Source: Malachius bipustulatus (Eukaryota; Arthropoda; Insecta; Coleoptera; Melyridae). Taken from it: a stretch of DNA of 64,000 nt. Both the position numbers and the translations under genes were made by a program. The stretch lies in assembly GCA_910589415.1 (NCBI GenBank), contig OU342630.1, forward strand, positions 77,744,186 through 77,808,185. Reading direction: 5' to 3'. Below are positions 28,501 to 36,696 of this stretch, in pieces; the first letter of the stretch is position 1, and every line of letters begins with the position of its first letter. The notes under the pieces were generated by a model that was not told the origin of the DNA, ran no database searches, and saw nothing but the letters and a program-made list of their open reading frames with translations.

Positions 28501-31500
28501 ATTTTCGTACCGTACTGTTTCTTCTTTGGTGGAGCCGTCCGCGCTCAACAAGCCACCGCCAGCTCACATCAAGCTACAACATCAGCGTAGAAGCCGTACT
28601 CGTAGAAAACTTTCAATACCAACACCACCACTCATATTCATCAACAGCACGAAGCTAAGTACTCTGTGAAGCTCGGTGATTTACCAGTTTTTTCCCGCAT
28701 CATTTCGCGTTGTAAATATTTAACTTCTCACCTTTTGCTCCATTCAATTTTACCATTTTTATTATTATTATAGATGATTAATTGATTTTTCTTTATTTTT
28801 TTCTACAAACCGTTCTACCCCCCATAACAATGAAATAATAGAATTGTAAAATACGACATGTAGGAGTGCGCAAAAGCACGTGTTCTAAATAAAGAATCGT
28901 ATTTTTGTATTTTCTATATTTTTGGTTATCTACCTATTACACGAATAGTGTAAATTTGTTTATTAGCAAAAGTGACCAAAGTAGAGACCGATCGAGAGAC
29001 CGATAAAGACGATTTCTACCGAGCACACGTAACAGCTGATGGTGATGTCTACTGCAGTTGTTGTAGACAAAACGTCCGGAACAAATCCCCATGACCACGG
29101 CAAAACAGTCCGGAATCAATCATGATTTCAGTTGAAGCCTGCCGTGAAAACCTACACACATCTATCCAAATTAATAAATATCTAATAGCTCAGTTATGTT
29201 TTAAAAAATAATAAAAATTGATTTTTAATAATCGATAAAGGAAACAAAACACATGGTCAAAGTCACTATCAAACACAATGGCTATTATTAAAATTAAGTC
29301 AAGACCACCACTATACCGCAGTATCCTGGCCTTTATTCGGTGCACGCACGTAGAATGTAGATTCCAGACAAAGCGTAAGTGAGTGAATTGTCGCTTTCAT
29401 TTCGTGTCATAAAAACAAAACTATGCTACCTCCTCGATGACAGAGGTCATGCTAAATTTAGGCAAATGAATGTAGCTCACACATGAGGGCGATTCCGCAA
29501 GTTTCCAATTTCGGGACAGATCAAGTCGGACTGGTGATTAAATAAAAACGAATGAAACTGTTATTGTCAAAACTCAAAAATTCCTCAACGATTCTCGTGA
29601 ATATCTCTTTTTCGAGGATAGAAATCGTGAGAAGTTCCTAGTCTTCGACGTGGAGGAGAGAATTAATTTTTAGGTCAAGATTTATTTTCTTCTTCTTCCT
29701 TGTCATGGAGCTGCAAAAAAGTCCACAACGATATCTCGAGCATGAAATTGTGCGGAAATGCAATTTTTTGAAAGGTGAAAATTCGCTGGAAGATGACAAT
29801 TATTATTAAAGCACCGAAATCGATATTATTGTGTGACTTTGCCTTCTCGAGATTAAACCGTTCAAATTTGAGAAAATCGCGATTTTTGAGACTGTGAGAA
29901 AAATTTTCAGCTACGTTATTGAGAAAATTAATAATTTATGTTCCAACCGGATTGTTTTTCCAGCTAATGTTGCAGTTAGCTGCACACTGAAAATTTGGTT
30001 CCATTCTGAAGACACTGATTTTCTTTTCAAAAATGTAGATAGTGGAAAATTCGTAGTGAATATTTACAAAGAAATTATTTTTCTACGATTCTTATAACAT
30101 ATCTGCTGTTAAGACATTACTGAAGAGTTTCAAATTATAATCGGCTCATTTTTCTTCGAGAGAAAATTGGGGGGGATGTTAGTATACTAGAAGGTAATCT
30201 TAGGTGAAAGTTTTCAGTGCCGGTTTCTCAAAATATTTTTTTTTTACAAGTTTGGTAGCCTTGGGCTTCTTTCGCGTTATTTTACCAAGTCATGACGTGA
30301 AAAATGCCTCGAGCATAAATTATTTTGGTAATTTTATTGATTAAAACTAATGAGAGAAAATGGCCAAATCTTATTTGGCTCTTCTTATTTTAATTAGAAA
30401 ATACTTTTTTGGGAAGAGTTAACTCTCCAATCAAATGCATGCGATCAAGCGTTATCATCGTGATGCAAGTGAAATCAACGTCTCATTATTGCTATTTCTT
30501 TATTCGCTTTTTATTATTAGGTATTATATCACGTAGTTTCTCATTGGAGAGAAGCATAAAGTTCTGCATAATGCTGCATTCACTCTTTCTTCAAGTCACC
30601 CGAGCGAATTAACAATTAACAACCTCAGCTGACCCCGGGAATCCCGAATAAATGTTGCCATGATCTTTAGGAAGTCCGACACGACCTTGGAGTTTCTCGC
30701 GACGCTCCGTCGAATTTACGCCGCACCCCTGAATTTATCATTCGGAAATAGACTCGGAAATAGATAAATAAATAATAAACGAGCGTGAATGCATTATCGG
30801 TGACAATAATTAATTCTTGCATCTTGTCCACATTATCGTGGCAAATCTTCGTTTCCGAAACTCTATCCAAAAATTTCGATAAAGTTCAAAGTAATAACTC
30901 CATCAGAAAAATATTTATTTGAATAAAATTTATGATCTCTACCGTAACTTGGTAGAATCACTGCATATTTAGTACAGCATTAGTATTTTATTTATCATCA
31001 TTTATTTGAATTATTTTTCTGTATATTTCTGACACTACTTATCATTATGCTACTAAATTTACTTTGCATATGTAGGTTCTCCTTATCTGCAATCGAGTTT
31101 ACTATACAGTGATAAAAAATCTGAAAAGTGTAGAGGGTTTTTAAATCTAAAAAAAAAAATCCTCGGACGTTTTATAATTGGCTTAACGAGATTGTTACAC
31201 TTTTTACCACATAATGATTATTAAATTTTTCGCCCAAACTTCTTACCGTGATGAAAAAATCACTTTTTGGTTTTTAAGTGGTAGCTCATTTCTTTGTGAA
31301 CCGATTTTATAAATCTCGAGTTGATGTGGCAGCTGAGAATTTCTTGATAGGATGGGGTGCAAGGGGGGCGAATTAAGATAAACACGAAAACGGACTCACT
31401 CTTCGCTCTCGACGCTGAGCTCGGCTGCGACGAAGTTCCCTGGTATGTAGCCTTGAATTTTCGTGCCGAGATGTAAGACCTTGAGCCAGTCTCCCTCGGA

Positions 31501-34500
31501 GTCATCTAAAACCTCCATGCGGTCGCCCTTCTTGAAAGGTACATCGTTGGTGTCCCGCGCCTCATAGTTGTAGAGGGCGACGACGATGCGGCCTTTGGCG
31601 GAGACGGCGACGGGCGTCGGTAGTTGCGGGGTGCGGGCAGGTGTCGGGCGGCTGGTGCGGATGATGTCGGCTGCATGGACAACGCGTTGTGGGTCGGGGG
31701 TGTATCGGTTACCTTCTACCGGCGTACGAAGCTGACCTAGAGACGAAAAATTTTTATTAGTCGCTATCAAGATTTTTGGTTAATTAATGATTTATTTCTA
31801 TTAAATTTGATTTTACCGGATGTTTTAATTTACTTTTAATAGAAGCTCTGGACATCAACAGACATTTACATAATCAACAATACACAATCTCCATTACTGC
31901 TATTTTTCTCTCTACTTTAATTTTCTAATATGTACCTATAATGATCTCACTATTATGTAGGTCCCTAATTTACGCATGACACATTTTTTTTATGAATATT
32001 AAAAAAAAATACTGATGACGAGGGATTTTCAAGCTGTCTCTAGCTTTCAGCGTTTGCCGGAAAATCGCATTTTTTTTTTGTAATGCTTACATTACACCTG
32101 ACTTTTTTTAATTCAATCTGTGGAGAAACCCAAACAGTACAGGAATTTCGAGCTATTTTCGAACTACTCAATGAGATTTTCGAGCAGTTCCTAGCTCTCG
32201 TAATTTTTCGGAAAAACGAAAAAACCGCTTTTTCGTGATAGCTCGAAATTCCCGTGCTTTTCATTGTTCCGGGAGTACTTACTTACTAAATTTAGGTCCA
32301 ATTCTAGCACGAAAAAGCTGTTTTTTCGTTTTTCCGGGAAATGACAAGAGCTACAAACAGTTCGAAAATCTCATTGAGTAGCTCGAAAATAGCTCGAAAT
32401 TCCTGTGCTGTTTGGGTTTCTCCACAGATTGAATTAAAAAAGTCAGATGTAATGTAAGCATTACAAAAAAAAATCAATTTTCCGGAAAACGCTGAAAGCT
32501 AGAGATAGCTCGAAAATACCATTGAAGAGCACGAAAATAGCTCGAAAATCCCTCGTCATCAGTTAAAATTTGTTTTTATTTAAAAAAAAAAAAATGCCAT
32601 TCTTAAATTAGGGACCTCTATTATGTAGGTTTTTTTAGAGATGGGTACCTACCTACTATACTTATGAGGAACTTATTACCACATGGATTTGGCGAAGCAG
32701 ATCCTCTTAGGAAAAATTGGAAACTATCTTAATCTCAAAGAAATGACAAGCCGTGATTGAGCAAATCGTGAATATTTCTCCTTTTCATGTCGAGGAATAT
32801 TATGCTCGGCCACTTAAGGGAGAGAAACGCAAGATTTCTTGGGTAAGTATAATTTGTAGCCACAGTACACCGAAGAATAATATAGCATTCCATCCTGAGG
32901 CGTATGTGCTATTTTTCCAGTGCGCGTGGGTAGAAGAAGTTGATTTCTATTAAAATGCAGAACCATAATTAATTTAGAATTGCAATACTGTTTGTTGCAT
33001 AATTTCTTGAATTTATTAACGCCATTTACGTCATGGCAACAATTCATAAAATGACACAGCCATTAACGGCGGGAGTTTTGTCCATATTAGTCCCTAGGAA
33101 TATTATAAGTAGCCGGAAAATCTTGAAAAGTGGTAGAACAGCACCAATTTTTATTTTTTCCCCTGGATTCCTTGGACCTTCAGGAACATTAATCACTAAT
33201 AACCACTGCATTACCTTGAAAGATGAGAAAAATGAGGAAATTTAGGGCAATTTCATCCTTCCCAATGCACCCCAAATACCTAGTAACAGCAGTGATTAAA
33301 GAAATATGAAAATTCAAAAGCTCACCTCTGCAATCTTCGGGGGTTTCGGCGTCGCTGAATACGAATCCGTGGTCCAAAAGCAAGTAAGGGTGGTTCCGTT
33401 TCCTCCGCTACCGGGAATTGAACCCGGGACCGATGGACTTTCAAAATCCGTTGCTTTATCGATGAAAATCTTTAATTTTTTCCGTTTTCGATAGCTGACT
33501 GATTTGTAAAATGGATAATTTCATTTAAGCTGACAATTTCCGAGGCGACACATAAATTTTTTGTAACGCTAGCATTACCACTTCTTGGGGAGGTTTTGAG
33601 GGTTGGAACCACCCTCACTTGCTTTTGGACCTCATAATCGTAATCAGCAACCCAGAAAACCTCGGAGAGACGATTTCCGACCTGAAACTTTGAATTTTCA
33701 TAGCTTTTTTATATCACTGTTACTATTTGGGGTGCTTTGGGAGGGGGGAAATTACCCTAATTTTCGCATTTTTCAAGGAAATGAAGGGATTAGTGATGAC
33801 GAATGTTGCTGAAGGTCTAAGTAATCCAGTTCCACCACTTTTCCAGATTCTACAGGATTTTCCGGCTTATTTACTGGAATAATAATAATAATACAAGCTT
33901 GTCCTGTCCCTGTGCAATTTTTATGTCAAATAATCCAACTTCGATCATCCCTCATGAAAAACCTAACAAAAAAACTATGCAATAGGAGTGCTTTTGCATT
34001 AAAAAATGTATTTTTTCCATTTATTTTCTATTAAACGTCCCATTAACCTCTTTTTTCTCCTTAATAGATAATTATATACATTCCGGGTTCTTAGAGAAGT
34101 CCGTTACGATTTCTTCCTGTATAATCAAAAAAATCAGCGTCTTGTAAGTTTTAATAAGAACGGACTTAAAACGATTTTGCACAGTTCTATTGCTGATGTA
34201 ATAATTATTGATCATGATCACTTATTAGTCTCAGTAGTTGCTCAACAGAATGTTATTATCAACAACACATTATTATATCTTTCATCAGCACACAAGGAGC
34301 AGGTTGGCAACATTTCAGATAGTCCCCAGAGGCTCTCAACTGTTAGGTTGTATGCCTTTTCTAGCTTATTGGATGTCATGGCAACAACTTTACGTTGACT
34401 TGCTTGAAGACCAATATATTCTTATACTTATATATATTCTTATTCTTACAATATATTATAAACAAATCTAGTTTAAATATTTGTTTCTTTGTTGATATCT

Positions 34501-36696
34501 TATGTAAAATTCTTTGCAAATCGAAAATTTCGATTTTCATTTGTTTATAACTCAAAATCACTTGTTTTACTTACACCAACTTCAACTGTAAAAACCATTC
34601 TAATCGAATTTTTGTCCTGTTTAAAATACGAAAGTTGGTAATTTTTACTTCCGGTATAACCGGAAGTGGTATATACCTACTGGGGTTTTTAGAAAAGTTT
34701 CAAACTTCCAGTCTAATTATTTTTTATTTATGAATGATCTAAGGTTCTCGCGCCTCATCCTGCATGCCTACTACGTAACGAAATGAATGAAAAAAAATAA
34801 ATAATAAAAAACAAAAAAAAAAATTATGAAACAATTTCCGCTAGTTACAGAAAATTTCCTATCAAAGGCAACAGCGTCTCTAGGTCATCAAACGAGCTTT
34901 ATTATACTGTCGCATATTTTTGGAACAAATTCATGGTGACGTTTAAATGTGACCTGGAATCCCGACCACTTTTACTAGTAGGTGTCAACTGTTATTCGCA
35001 GTTTCAGTTAGGAATGCCAAGATCCGAGATATCCACGTCAGTTTCCAGGTCATACGATCATACTTATAGGCTTATCTATAGGTATCTAATATCTATGCCT
35101 TATACTAATCAAGACATACTCGAAGTCTTATAGATATGTGGATCTCCAAAACTTACTAAATAAACATAAACAATCATTTTTATACTATTATGGTTGATTG
35201 TATGATTCATGAGTTCTATTAAGATCGGCATGGATTTATTGGATTTTCTCAAGTACTCCTATCTATGTATGTAACTAGTTTGAGAGAAGACGGTATCTTT
35301 ATCTTAAAAGAAAAATCTATATCACTTCCTTGATCGCATTAATTTATCGTAAATCGTTCGATATATATTATAACCATAATATTTATAACCATTATTATGT
35401 GATGAAAAGGTAAAGCTTGTGAATGAAAGCCAAAAATCTCTCATAATGATGATAAGATTTACCATTCGATTCGAAAAAGAACCTTTTGTAAGGCTCTAAA
35501 GCTGGTAGGTTATTTTTTGTTTCACACAACCACTAACATAAAGGTGGTTAAACGCACTTATTCACAATTTCTTCCCCCATTTTCTCGACTTACCTACTTC
35601 ACGAAGCTTCTGAAATGGCATTATGTTAAATAAATAAATATCTTATGGCTGTGGTAAAGCCCAAGTGTCAGAAGTTTTCAAGTAGCCTCAAGGGCCTCTG
35701 ACGTAACTTAACGACTGCTGTGAAGCAGCCGGGACCCCCTTTTTAACGTACCTCCCGGTGCACGATCGGTCACGGAACTTTTTTATTTTACCACTATAAT
35801 TGGTCACCCATCTAAGTACTGACCAAGAAAAGTCATGCTGCACTTTAGAGATCGTTTGACCGAAACTCTAGCAGCTTGGCTATTGTGACCAAATACTTGG
35901 CATTATGTTAAATTAAAGTGATGAAAGAAAGATTTTGTCTACTAACTCTACTACTATACAGTGAAAAGAAATTAAGCTTGTTTTCTGGAATTTATCAGGT
36001 ACCAATATGCAAAATTTTAAGAATTGGTTTTCTGACGCAAGTTAACTGATTGATTCAGATTACTCATGAATATTATTGATTCCTAAAATTGATCTACCCA
36101 AAACAATTAGAACAGCCGACATTCGTAGAATGTTAAATTTTATAAACGGGAAACCCATCATGTTTAAAAATTTTTGTAGAATAGAAGAAGTAGAAAACTG
36201 CAAGAAAAAACGTTCCATTGAAGAATTTTCTTTTCGACTACATTGAGGTAAGTCTCGTGGGTTTTATTAAATATATGTATAGAGATGCTACAAGTTTCAT
36301 TTCCACTGAACAGTTATACAACTACTGGCCGTACCACACTGACACACATAATAGACTGAAAAATAACTTTGGCAACGTCTCTATATAACTCTGATCAGCA
36401 ATAATAATTAGAAACGTTCTGTTTGGGTTAGGTATCTTGTACTCTCGTGTCTCAGACCGAAAGTGCTTGGTGGATTATCGGAAAGAGATTCCGCATCGAA
36501 TTTTATCCTCGCCTATAATGAAGTTAGTAATGAGATTTAACGGGTTCGTTTGTTTAGCTTTAGCAGATAATAAGACATGTATATATTATATGAGCAAAAG
36601 TTCACCTCCTAGGTCATTGGTAACTTTTAGGCCTGGATGAGTGAAGCTGTCTGTGTGAGATCTGCGACTGCTGCAGCAACAGCAATTGTTGCCCAT
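3662..36696 (-). CDS. Src64B: Src64B-type Src-family tyrosine kinase, full spliced coding span (4 exons)
   Basis: Joining exons 36696-36606, 31736-31400, 16131-15878 and 4584-3662 gives 91+337+254+923 = 1605 nt, i.e. 534 codons plus TAA. Every junction has AG/GT sites and the phases close (1, 2, 1). Domain order is myristoylated N-terminus (Gly2), unique region (about 3-78), SH3 (about 80-137), SH2 (144-227), linker, kinase (about 266-520), regulatory tail with Tyr529. The family phosphorylates tyrosines on cytoskeletal and adhesion substrates at the plasma membrane; Drosophila Src64B acts in ring-canal and cellularisation actin control. The activation-loop signature EYCPKQGSRFPVKWTAPEA and the tail SEVPYRE match my knowledge of Src64B rather than of Src42A, the other fly Src. 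Length is close to the usual 530-550 residues. Introns are about 4.9, 15.3 and 11.3 kb and packed with transposon remnants. The promoter is not located. Confidence 0.95.
4585..5182. other. Intron 3, 3' end: no feature recognised
   Basis: Apart from the splice acceptor with its pyrimidine tract at 4587-4600 I see no gene or repeat here. Confidence 0.5.
5183..6143 (+). pseudogene. BEL/Pao LTR-retrotransposon integrase remnant
   Basis: From about 5189 to 5880 one frame encodes an integrase. It has the HHCC zinc-binding motif (His and His in EHLRLLH, Cys-x2-Cys in ECVRC) and then a DDE core with WVDYAGP (first Asp) and YSDNGTNF (second Asp). The linker wording KAVHIELVTDLSTD is typical of the BEL/Pao superfamily. 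Near 5850-5900 the frame shifts, and the stretch that should hold the catalytic Glu is deleted. From 5937 another frame continues with the downstream IEAIMNSRPL and LTPAHFLVGR block, then stops at 6143. No gag, protease, reverse transcriptase or LTR is visible, so this is a dead fragment. It is in antisense orientation inside intron 3 of the Src gene. Some of it could be read as two ORFs, but neither is functional. Confidence 0.88.
6144..7083. other. Intron 3 segment: no gene seen
   Basis: Contains a cluster of GAGTACTT-like motifs in both orientations (about 6395-6520), possibly the remains of a MITE, but I found no convincing ends. Confidence 0.4.
7086..8767. mobile_element. Long foldback element, arms about 820 bp
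   Basis: The left arm, 7086 to about 7905, begins CAGGGTTACTGGTAACTGG. The right arm, about 7955-8767, is its reverse complement with few mismatches. TA flanks both ends. The centre holds a (TCTG)n run (7925-7960). Open frames in the two arms give the same hydrophilic peptide on opposite strands, a sign of a palindrome and not of two genes. A diverged single arm-like copy is at about 38470-38830. No transposase. Confidence 0.9.
8962..10152. mobile_element. Foldback element, arms about 515 bp
   Basis: The ends are CAGGGTGTCCGGAAATTATG at 8962 and its reverse complement ending at 10152. Arms are about 8962-9480 and 9641-10152 with a 160-bp AT-rich loop. Recognisable paired blocks include GCATGCTTTGGAAACAGCTG near 9450 and its complement near 9650. 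Unlike most neighbours, the flanks are not TA. No coding capacity. Confidence 0.9.
10153..12084. other. Intron 3 segment: no gene seen
   Basis: AT-rich. A fragment at about 10255-10395 (TATCTCAAAAACGG near 10308) resembles the MITE termini seen elsewhere, but has no partner arm. Confidence 0.4.
12085..12460 (+). repeat. Dispersed repeat, copy 1 (partner at 50110-50370)
   Basis: Shared blocks in the same order at both places are GTTTACACA..TTTTTTGTGCAACCTT, the stretch TTCCCATGCTGA / TTCCACGCTGA, GGTAACGG(A/C)CTTTA(G/A)AAACC and GACGACG-like endings. The reading frames of the two copies do not agree, so this is a non-coding repeat. Confidence 0.65.
12461..13225. other. Intron 3 segment: no feature recognised
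   Basis: AT-rich unique-looking sequence with short tracts of C-rich words (CACCCC, TTACACCT) but no coding pattern. Confidence 0.4.
13228..13942. mobile_element. MITE with an internally amplified terminal unit
   Basis: The ends are CAGGTTGTTTGGTAA at 13228 and its complement ending at 13942, flanked by TA on both sides. Inside are four direct copies of a unit beginning TAACTGGACAGTCAAAAT, at 13243, 13390, 13537 and 13661 (spacing 147, 147, 124), then a partial at 13810, and one inverted copy at the right end. Each unit carries ATTTTAAGCATAAAAG and GCCTCGTTTAGGAAATA. The unit is the left terminal repeat itself, repeated. Confidence 0.85.
14095..14858. mobile_element. Palindromic MITE, TA target site
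   Basis: Ends of at least 110 bp are inverted copies: CAGGTGATTCATAATATGTG at 14095 and its near complement ending at 14858, with TA at 14093-14094 and 14859-14860. The subterminal block TTCCTATTAACATGGGTTCG ties it to the elements at 1-1133 and 36882-38361. No coding capacity. Confidence 0.88.
14861..15715. other. Intron 3 segment: no gene seen
   Basis: AT-rich; a purine tract of AAAG/GAGA units occupies about 15605-15655. Confidence 0.4.
15716..15788 (+). repeat. 75-bp dispersed motif, copy 1
   Basis: GATGATGTCTACCGCAG followed by TTGTAGAC, then a block ending CATGGACCACGATAAAAC. Related copies are at 24073-24137 (minus) and 29028-29107 (plus). Confidence 0.65.
15878..16131 (-). CDS. Src64B: Src64B exon 3: SH2 domain
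   Basis: The acceptor TTTTCAG ends at 16132 and the donor GTAAGT begins at 15877. The exon begins with the last base of Asp143 and encodes residues 144-227 plus one base of Lys228. It starts WFFENVSRKEAEKLL and contains the phosphotyrosine-binding FLVR motif (Arg171 in GTFLVRPSE), then YSLSVKDW and HYKIKPLDNGGFYI. This is a complete SH2 domain of usual length with no substitution in the binding Arg. In Src kinases the SH2 domain binds substrates and also the phosphorylated tail tyrosine for autoinhibition. The flanking introns are 15.3 kb upstream and 11.3 kb downstream. Confidence 0.95.
16132..17999. other. Intron 2, 3' part: no gene seen
   Basis: A short GC-rich patch at about 16378-16462, with repeated CGCG and GCGTC words, stands out from the AT-rich intron 250 bp upstream of the SH2 exon. 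It could be a regulatory element or an alternative 5' exon, but no motif settles it. Around 17930 is an isolated TACAGAGTGTCC, a MITE end without partner. Confidence 0.35.
18000..19699 (+). pseudogene. Decayed non-LTR (LINE) retrotransposon: reverse transcriptase and RNase H
   Basis: From about 18000 to 18630 one frame encodes the C-terminal half of a reverse transcriptase: FLDIEGAFDNTSF (first catalytic Asp), KGCPQGGVVSPLLW, then GYADNIVIL, where the YADD box has become YADN, and GLRVNPTKT and KYLGINLD. A stop at 18628 and a frame change near 18770 break the thumb region (TAALEAIINLPPLDIHI). An RNase H tail follows at about 19032-19310 (VWVPGHRGVVDNETADELA), then remnants of the Cys-rich C-terminus around 19410-19520 and a (CAAA)n run at 19683-19697 as the likely 3' tail. 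RNase H after the RT points to an I/Jockey-like group. The 5' part, with endonuclease and ORF1, is missing. It is antisense to the host gene and clearly dead. Confidence 0.9.
19700..22109. other. Intron 2 segment: no gene recognised
   Basis: About 19700-20160 is less AT-rich than its surroundings and may be another retroelement fragment, but the short frames there show no motif I know. The rest is AT-rich. Confidence 0.35.
22119..23164. mobile_element. Minisatellite-bearing MULE-like element, copy 1, with 9-bp target duplication
   Basis: The left end is ACCCAAGTCAAGTTAGCCAC and the right end is its complement (GTGGCTAACTTGACTTGAGT), about 46 bp of inverted repeat. CCAATTCAT stands directly before (22110-22118) and after (23165-23173): a perfect 9-bp target duplication. 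The interior is about eleven degenerate direct repeats of 75-100 bp, each with a GGCCAGCCACGCTTTCGGCC core and an AAACTGAAAAAAT..TTTTTGCTGAAATTT spacer. A second copy is at 51987-52867. 9-bp duplications are characteristic of Mutator-like and Foldback transposons; family assignment is an inference. No ORF. Confidence 0.9.
23179..23500 (+). repeat. Dispersed repeat, copy 1 (partner at 27783-28265)
   Basis: Blocks in the same order and orientation in both copies: TATTTATCGACATTTCA, ATTGCAGTTTCC, ATTATTATAGACAA, CGAGAGTGAG, GACGT(T/G)..CAGA.TTTTCG and GCCATAGGTTGCTGAAA / GCCGTAGGTTGCTAAAA. No shared reading frame. Origin unknown. Confidence 0.7.
23501..24441. other. Intron 2 segment: no gene seen
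   Basis: Apart from the 75-bp dispersed motif at 24073-24137 (minus strand) nothing is recognisable. Confidence 0.4.
24073..24137 (-). repeat. 75-bp dispersed motif, copy 2
   Basis: On the minus strand TGATGATGTCTACCGCAG, a GTGGACGAAACG block, and CCATGTACCCACGACAAAG; the order matches the copies at 15716 and 29028. Confidence 0.65.
24442..26714. mobile_element. Foldback element interrupted by a nested MITE
   Basis: The left arm, 24442 to about 24848, starts CAGGGTGTCGC. The right arm, about 26385-26714, is a diverged inverted copy; paired blocks include AAATTGCAGAAAATTTGCG (near 24515) and TCTGTGACCG, each with its complement near 26600-26670. A 65-75% similarity by eye suggests it is old. 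The MITE 24860-25683 lies just inside the left arm, and the remaining 700 bp of loop show no gene. Confidence 0.75.
24860..25683. mobile_element. Palindromic MITE, TA target, nested in a foldback
   Basis: The ends are CAGGGTGATTCATTATAATG and its exact-looking complement at 25683, flanked by TA (24858-24859, 25684-25685). Arms of about 300 bp are nearly identical (for example TTATGTAGGTGCTAAAAAAG near 24934 and its complement near 25594), so it is much younger than its host element. Confidence 0.92.
26717..27782. other. Intron 2 segment: no gene recognised
   Basis: AT-rich. No coding pattern that I would trust. Confidence 0.35.
27783..28265 (+). repeat. Dispersed repeat, copy 2 (partner at 23179-23500)
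   Basis: Same blocks as the copy at 23179, with about 160 bp of extra sequence in the middle (about 27930-28090). The sequence to the right, to about 28890, ends in an AATAAAGAATCG word and may belong to the same unknown retroelement. Confidence 0.65.
28266..31399. other. Intron 2, 5' part: no gene seen
   Basis: Contains the third copy of the 75-bp motif (29028-29107). About 28400-28560 has GAGCTGATTTAA words repeated twice. The splice donor of the SH3 exon is at 31399. Confidence 0.4.
29028..29107 (+). repeat. 75-bp dispersed motif, copy 3
   Basis: TAACAGCTGATGGTGATGTC, then a TACTGCAGTTG block and CCATGACCACGGCAAAAC; same order as the copies at 15716 and 24073. Confidence 0.65.
31400..31736 (-). 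CDS. Src64B: Src64B exon 2: unique region and SH3 domain
   Basis: The acceptor (TCTCTAG, AG at 31738-31737) precedes two bases that complete Gly31; the donor GTGAGT begins at 31399, leaving the exon in phase 2. Residues 32-78 are a Pro/Thr-rich unique region containing RYTPDP, a motif also seen in fly Src64B before SH3. Residues 80-137 form the SH3 fold: ALYNYEARD (aromatic ligand surface), KKGDRMEVLDD, DWLKV and YIPGNFV. The usual paired tryptophan is here Trp-Leu (114-115), and the IPSNYV signature has become IPGNFV; the first, ligand-contacting Trp is kept. The exon is clearly richer in G and C than its introns. A stop codon follows the donor directly in frame (TGA within GTGAGT), confirming that splicing is required. 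Confidence 0.93.
31959..32617. mobile_element. Foldback element with 9-bp target duplication
   Basis: The ends are AGGTCCCTAATTTA and its complement. CTATTATGT precedes (31950-31958) and follows (32618-32626), a perfect 9-bp duplication. Arms of about 300 bp are inverted copies rich in AGCTCGAAAATAGCTCGAAA words, which are also the building block of the array at 41262-42525. No ORF. Confidence 0.9.
33105..33872. mobile_element. Foldback element with tRNA-like patch in the loop
   Basis: Outer inverted blocks are AGCCGGAAAATCTTG (33111) with its complement ending at 33867. Inner paired blocks include GGTCCAAAAGCAAGT (33371) and its complement ACTTGCTTTTGGACC near 33617. Arms are about 280 bp. 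Exact ends and target duplication are uncertain. Confidence 0.8.
33402..33465 (-). repeat. Degenerate tRNA-like fragment
   Basis: On the minus strand an intact T arm (CCGGG, loop TTCAATT, CCCGG) with a B-box-like GGTTCAATTCC, preceded by an anticodon-arm-like GGATTTTGAAAGTCC. No A box and no pairing acceptor 5' strand can be found, so it is a tRNA relic or SINE head, not a gene. Confidence 0.5.
33873..35615. other. Intron 1 segment: no feature recognised
   Basis: AT-rich; TACTTCCGGTATAACCGGAAG at about 34647 is a short palindrome. No coding pattern. Confidence 0.4.
35631..35897 (-). mobile_element. 5S rRNA-derived SINE with 15-bp target duplication
   Basis: On the minus strand the head contains AAAGTGCAGCATGAC and TGGTCAGTACTTAGATGGG, which correspond to the A-box region and C-box of 5S rRNA, the internal RNA polymerase III promoter. 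The tail is a TTTATTTATTTA-type repeat at the low-coordinate end. TGGCATTATGTTAAA stands on both sides (35616-35630 and 35898-35912), a perfect 15-bp target duplication as expected from LINE-driven insertion. The body between head and tail is not recognised. It lies in the same orientation as the Src gene in intron 1. Confidence 0.88.

Noticed and set aside
33402..33465. Functional tRNA gene on the minus strand
   Set aside because: The T arm is intact but A box, D arm and acceptor pairing are missing.
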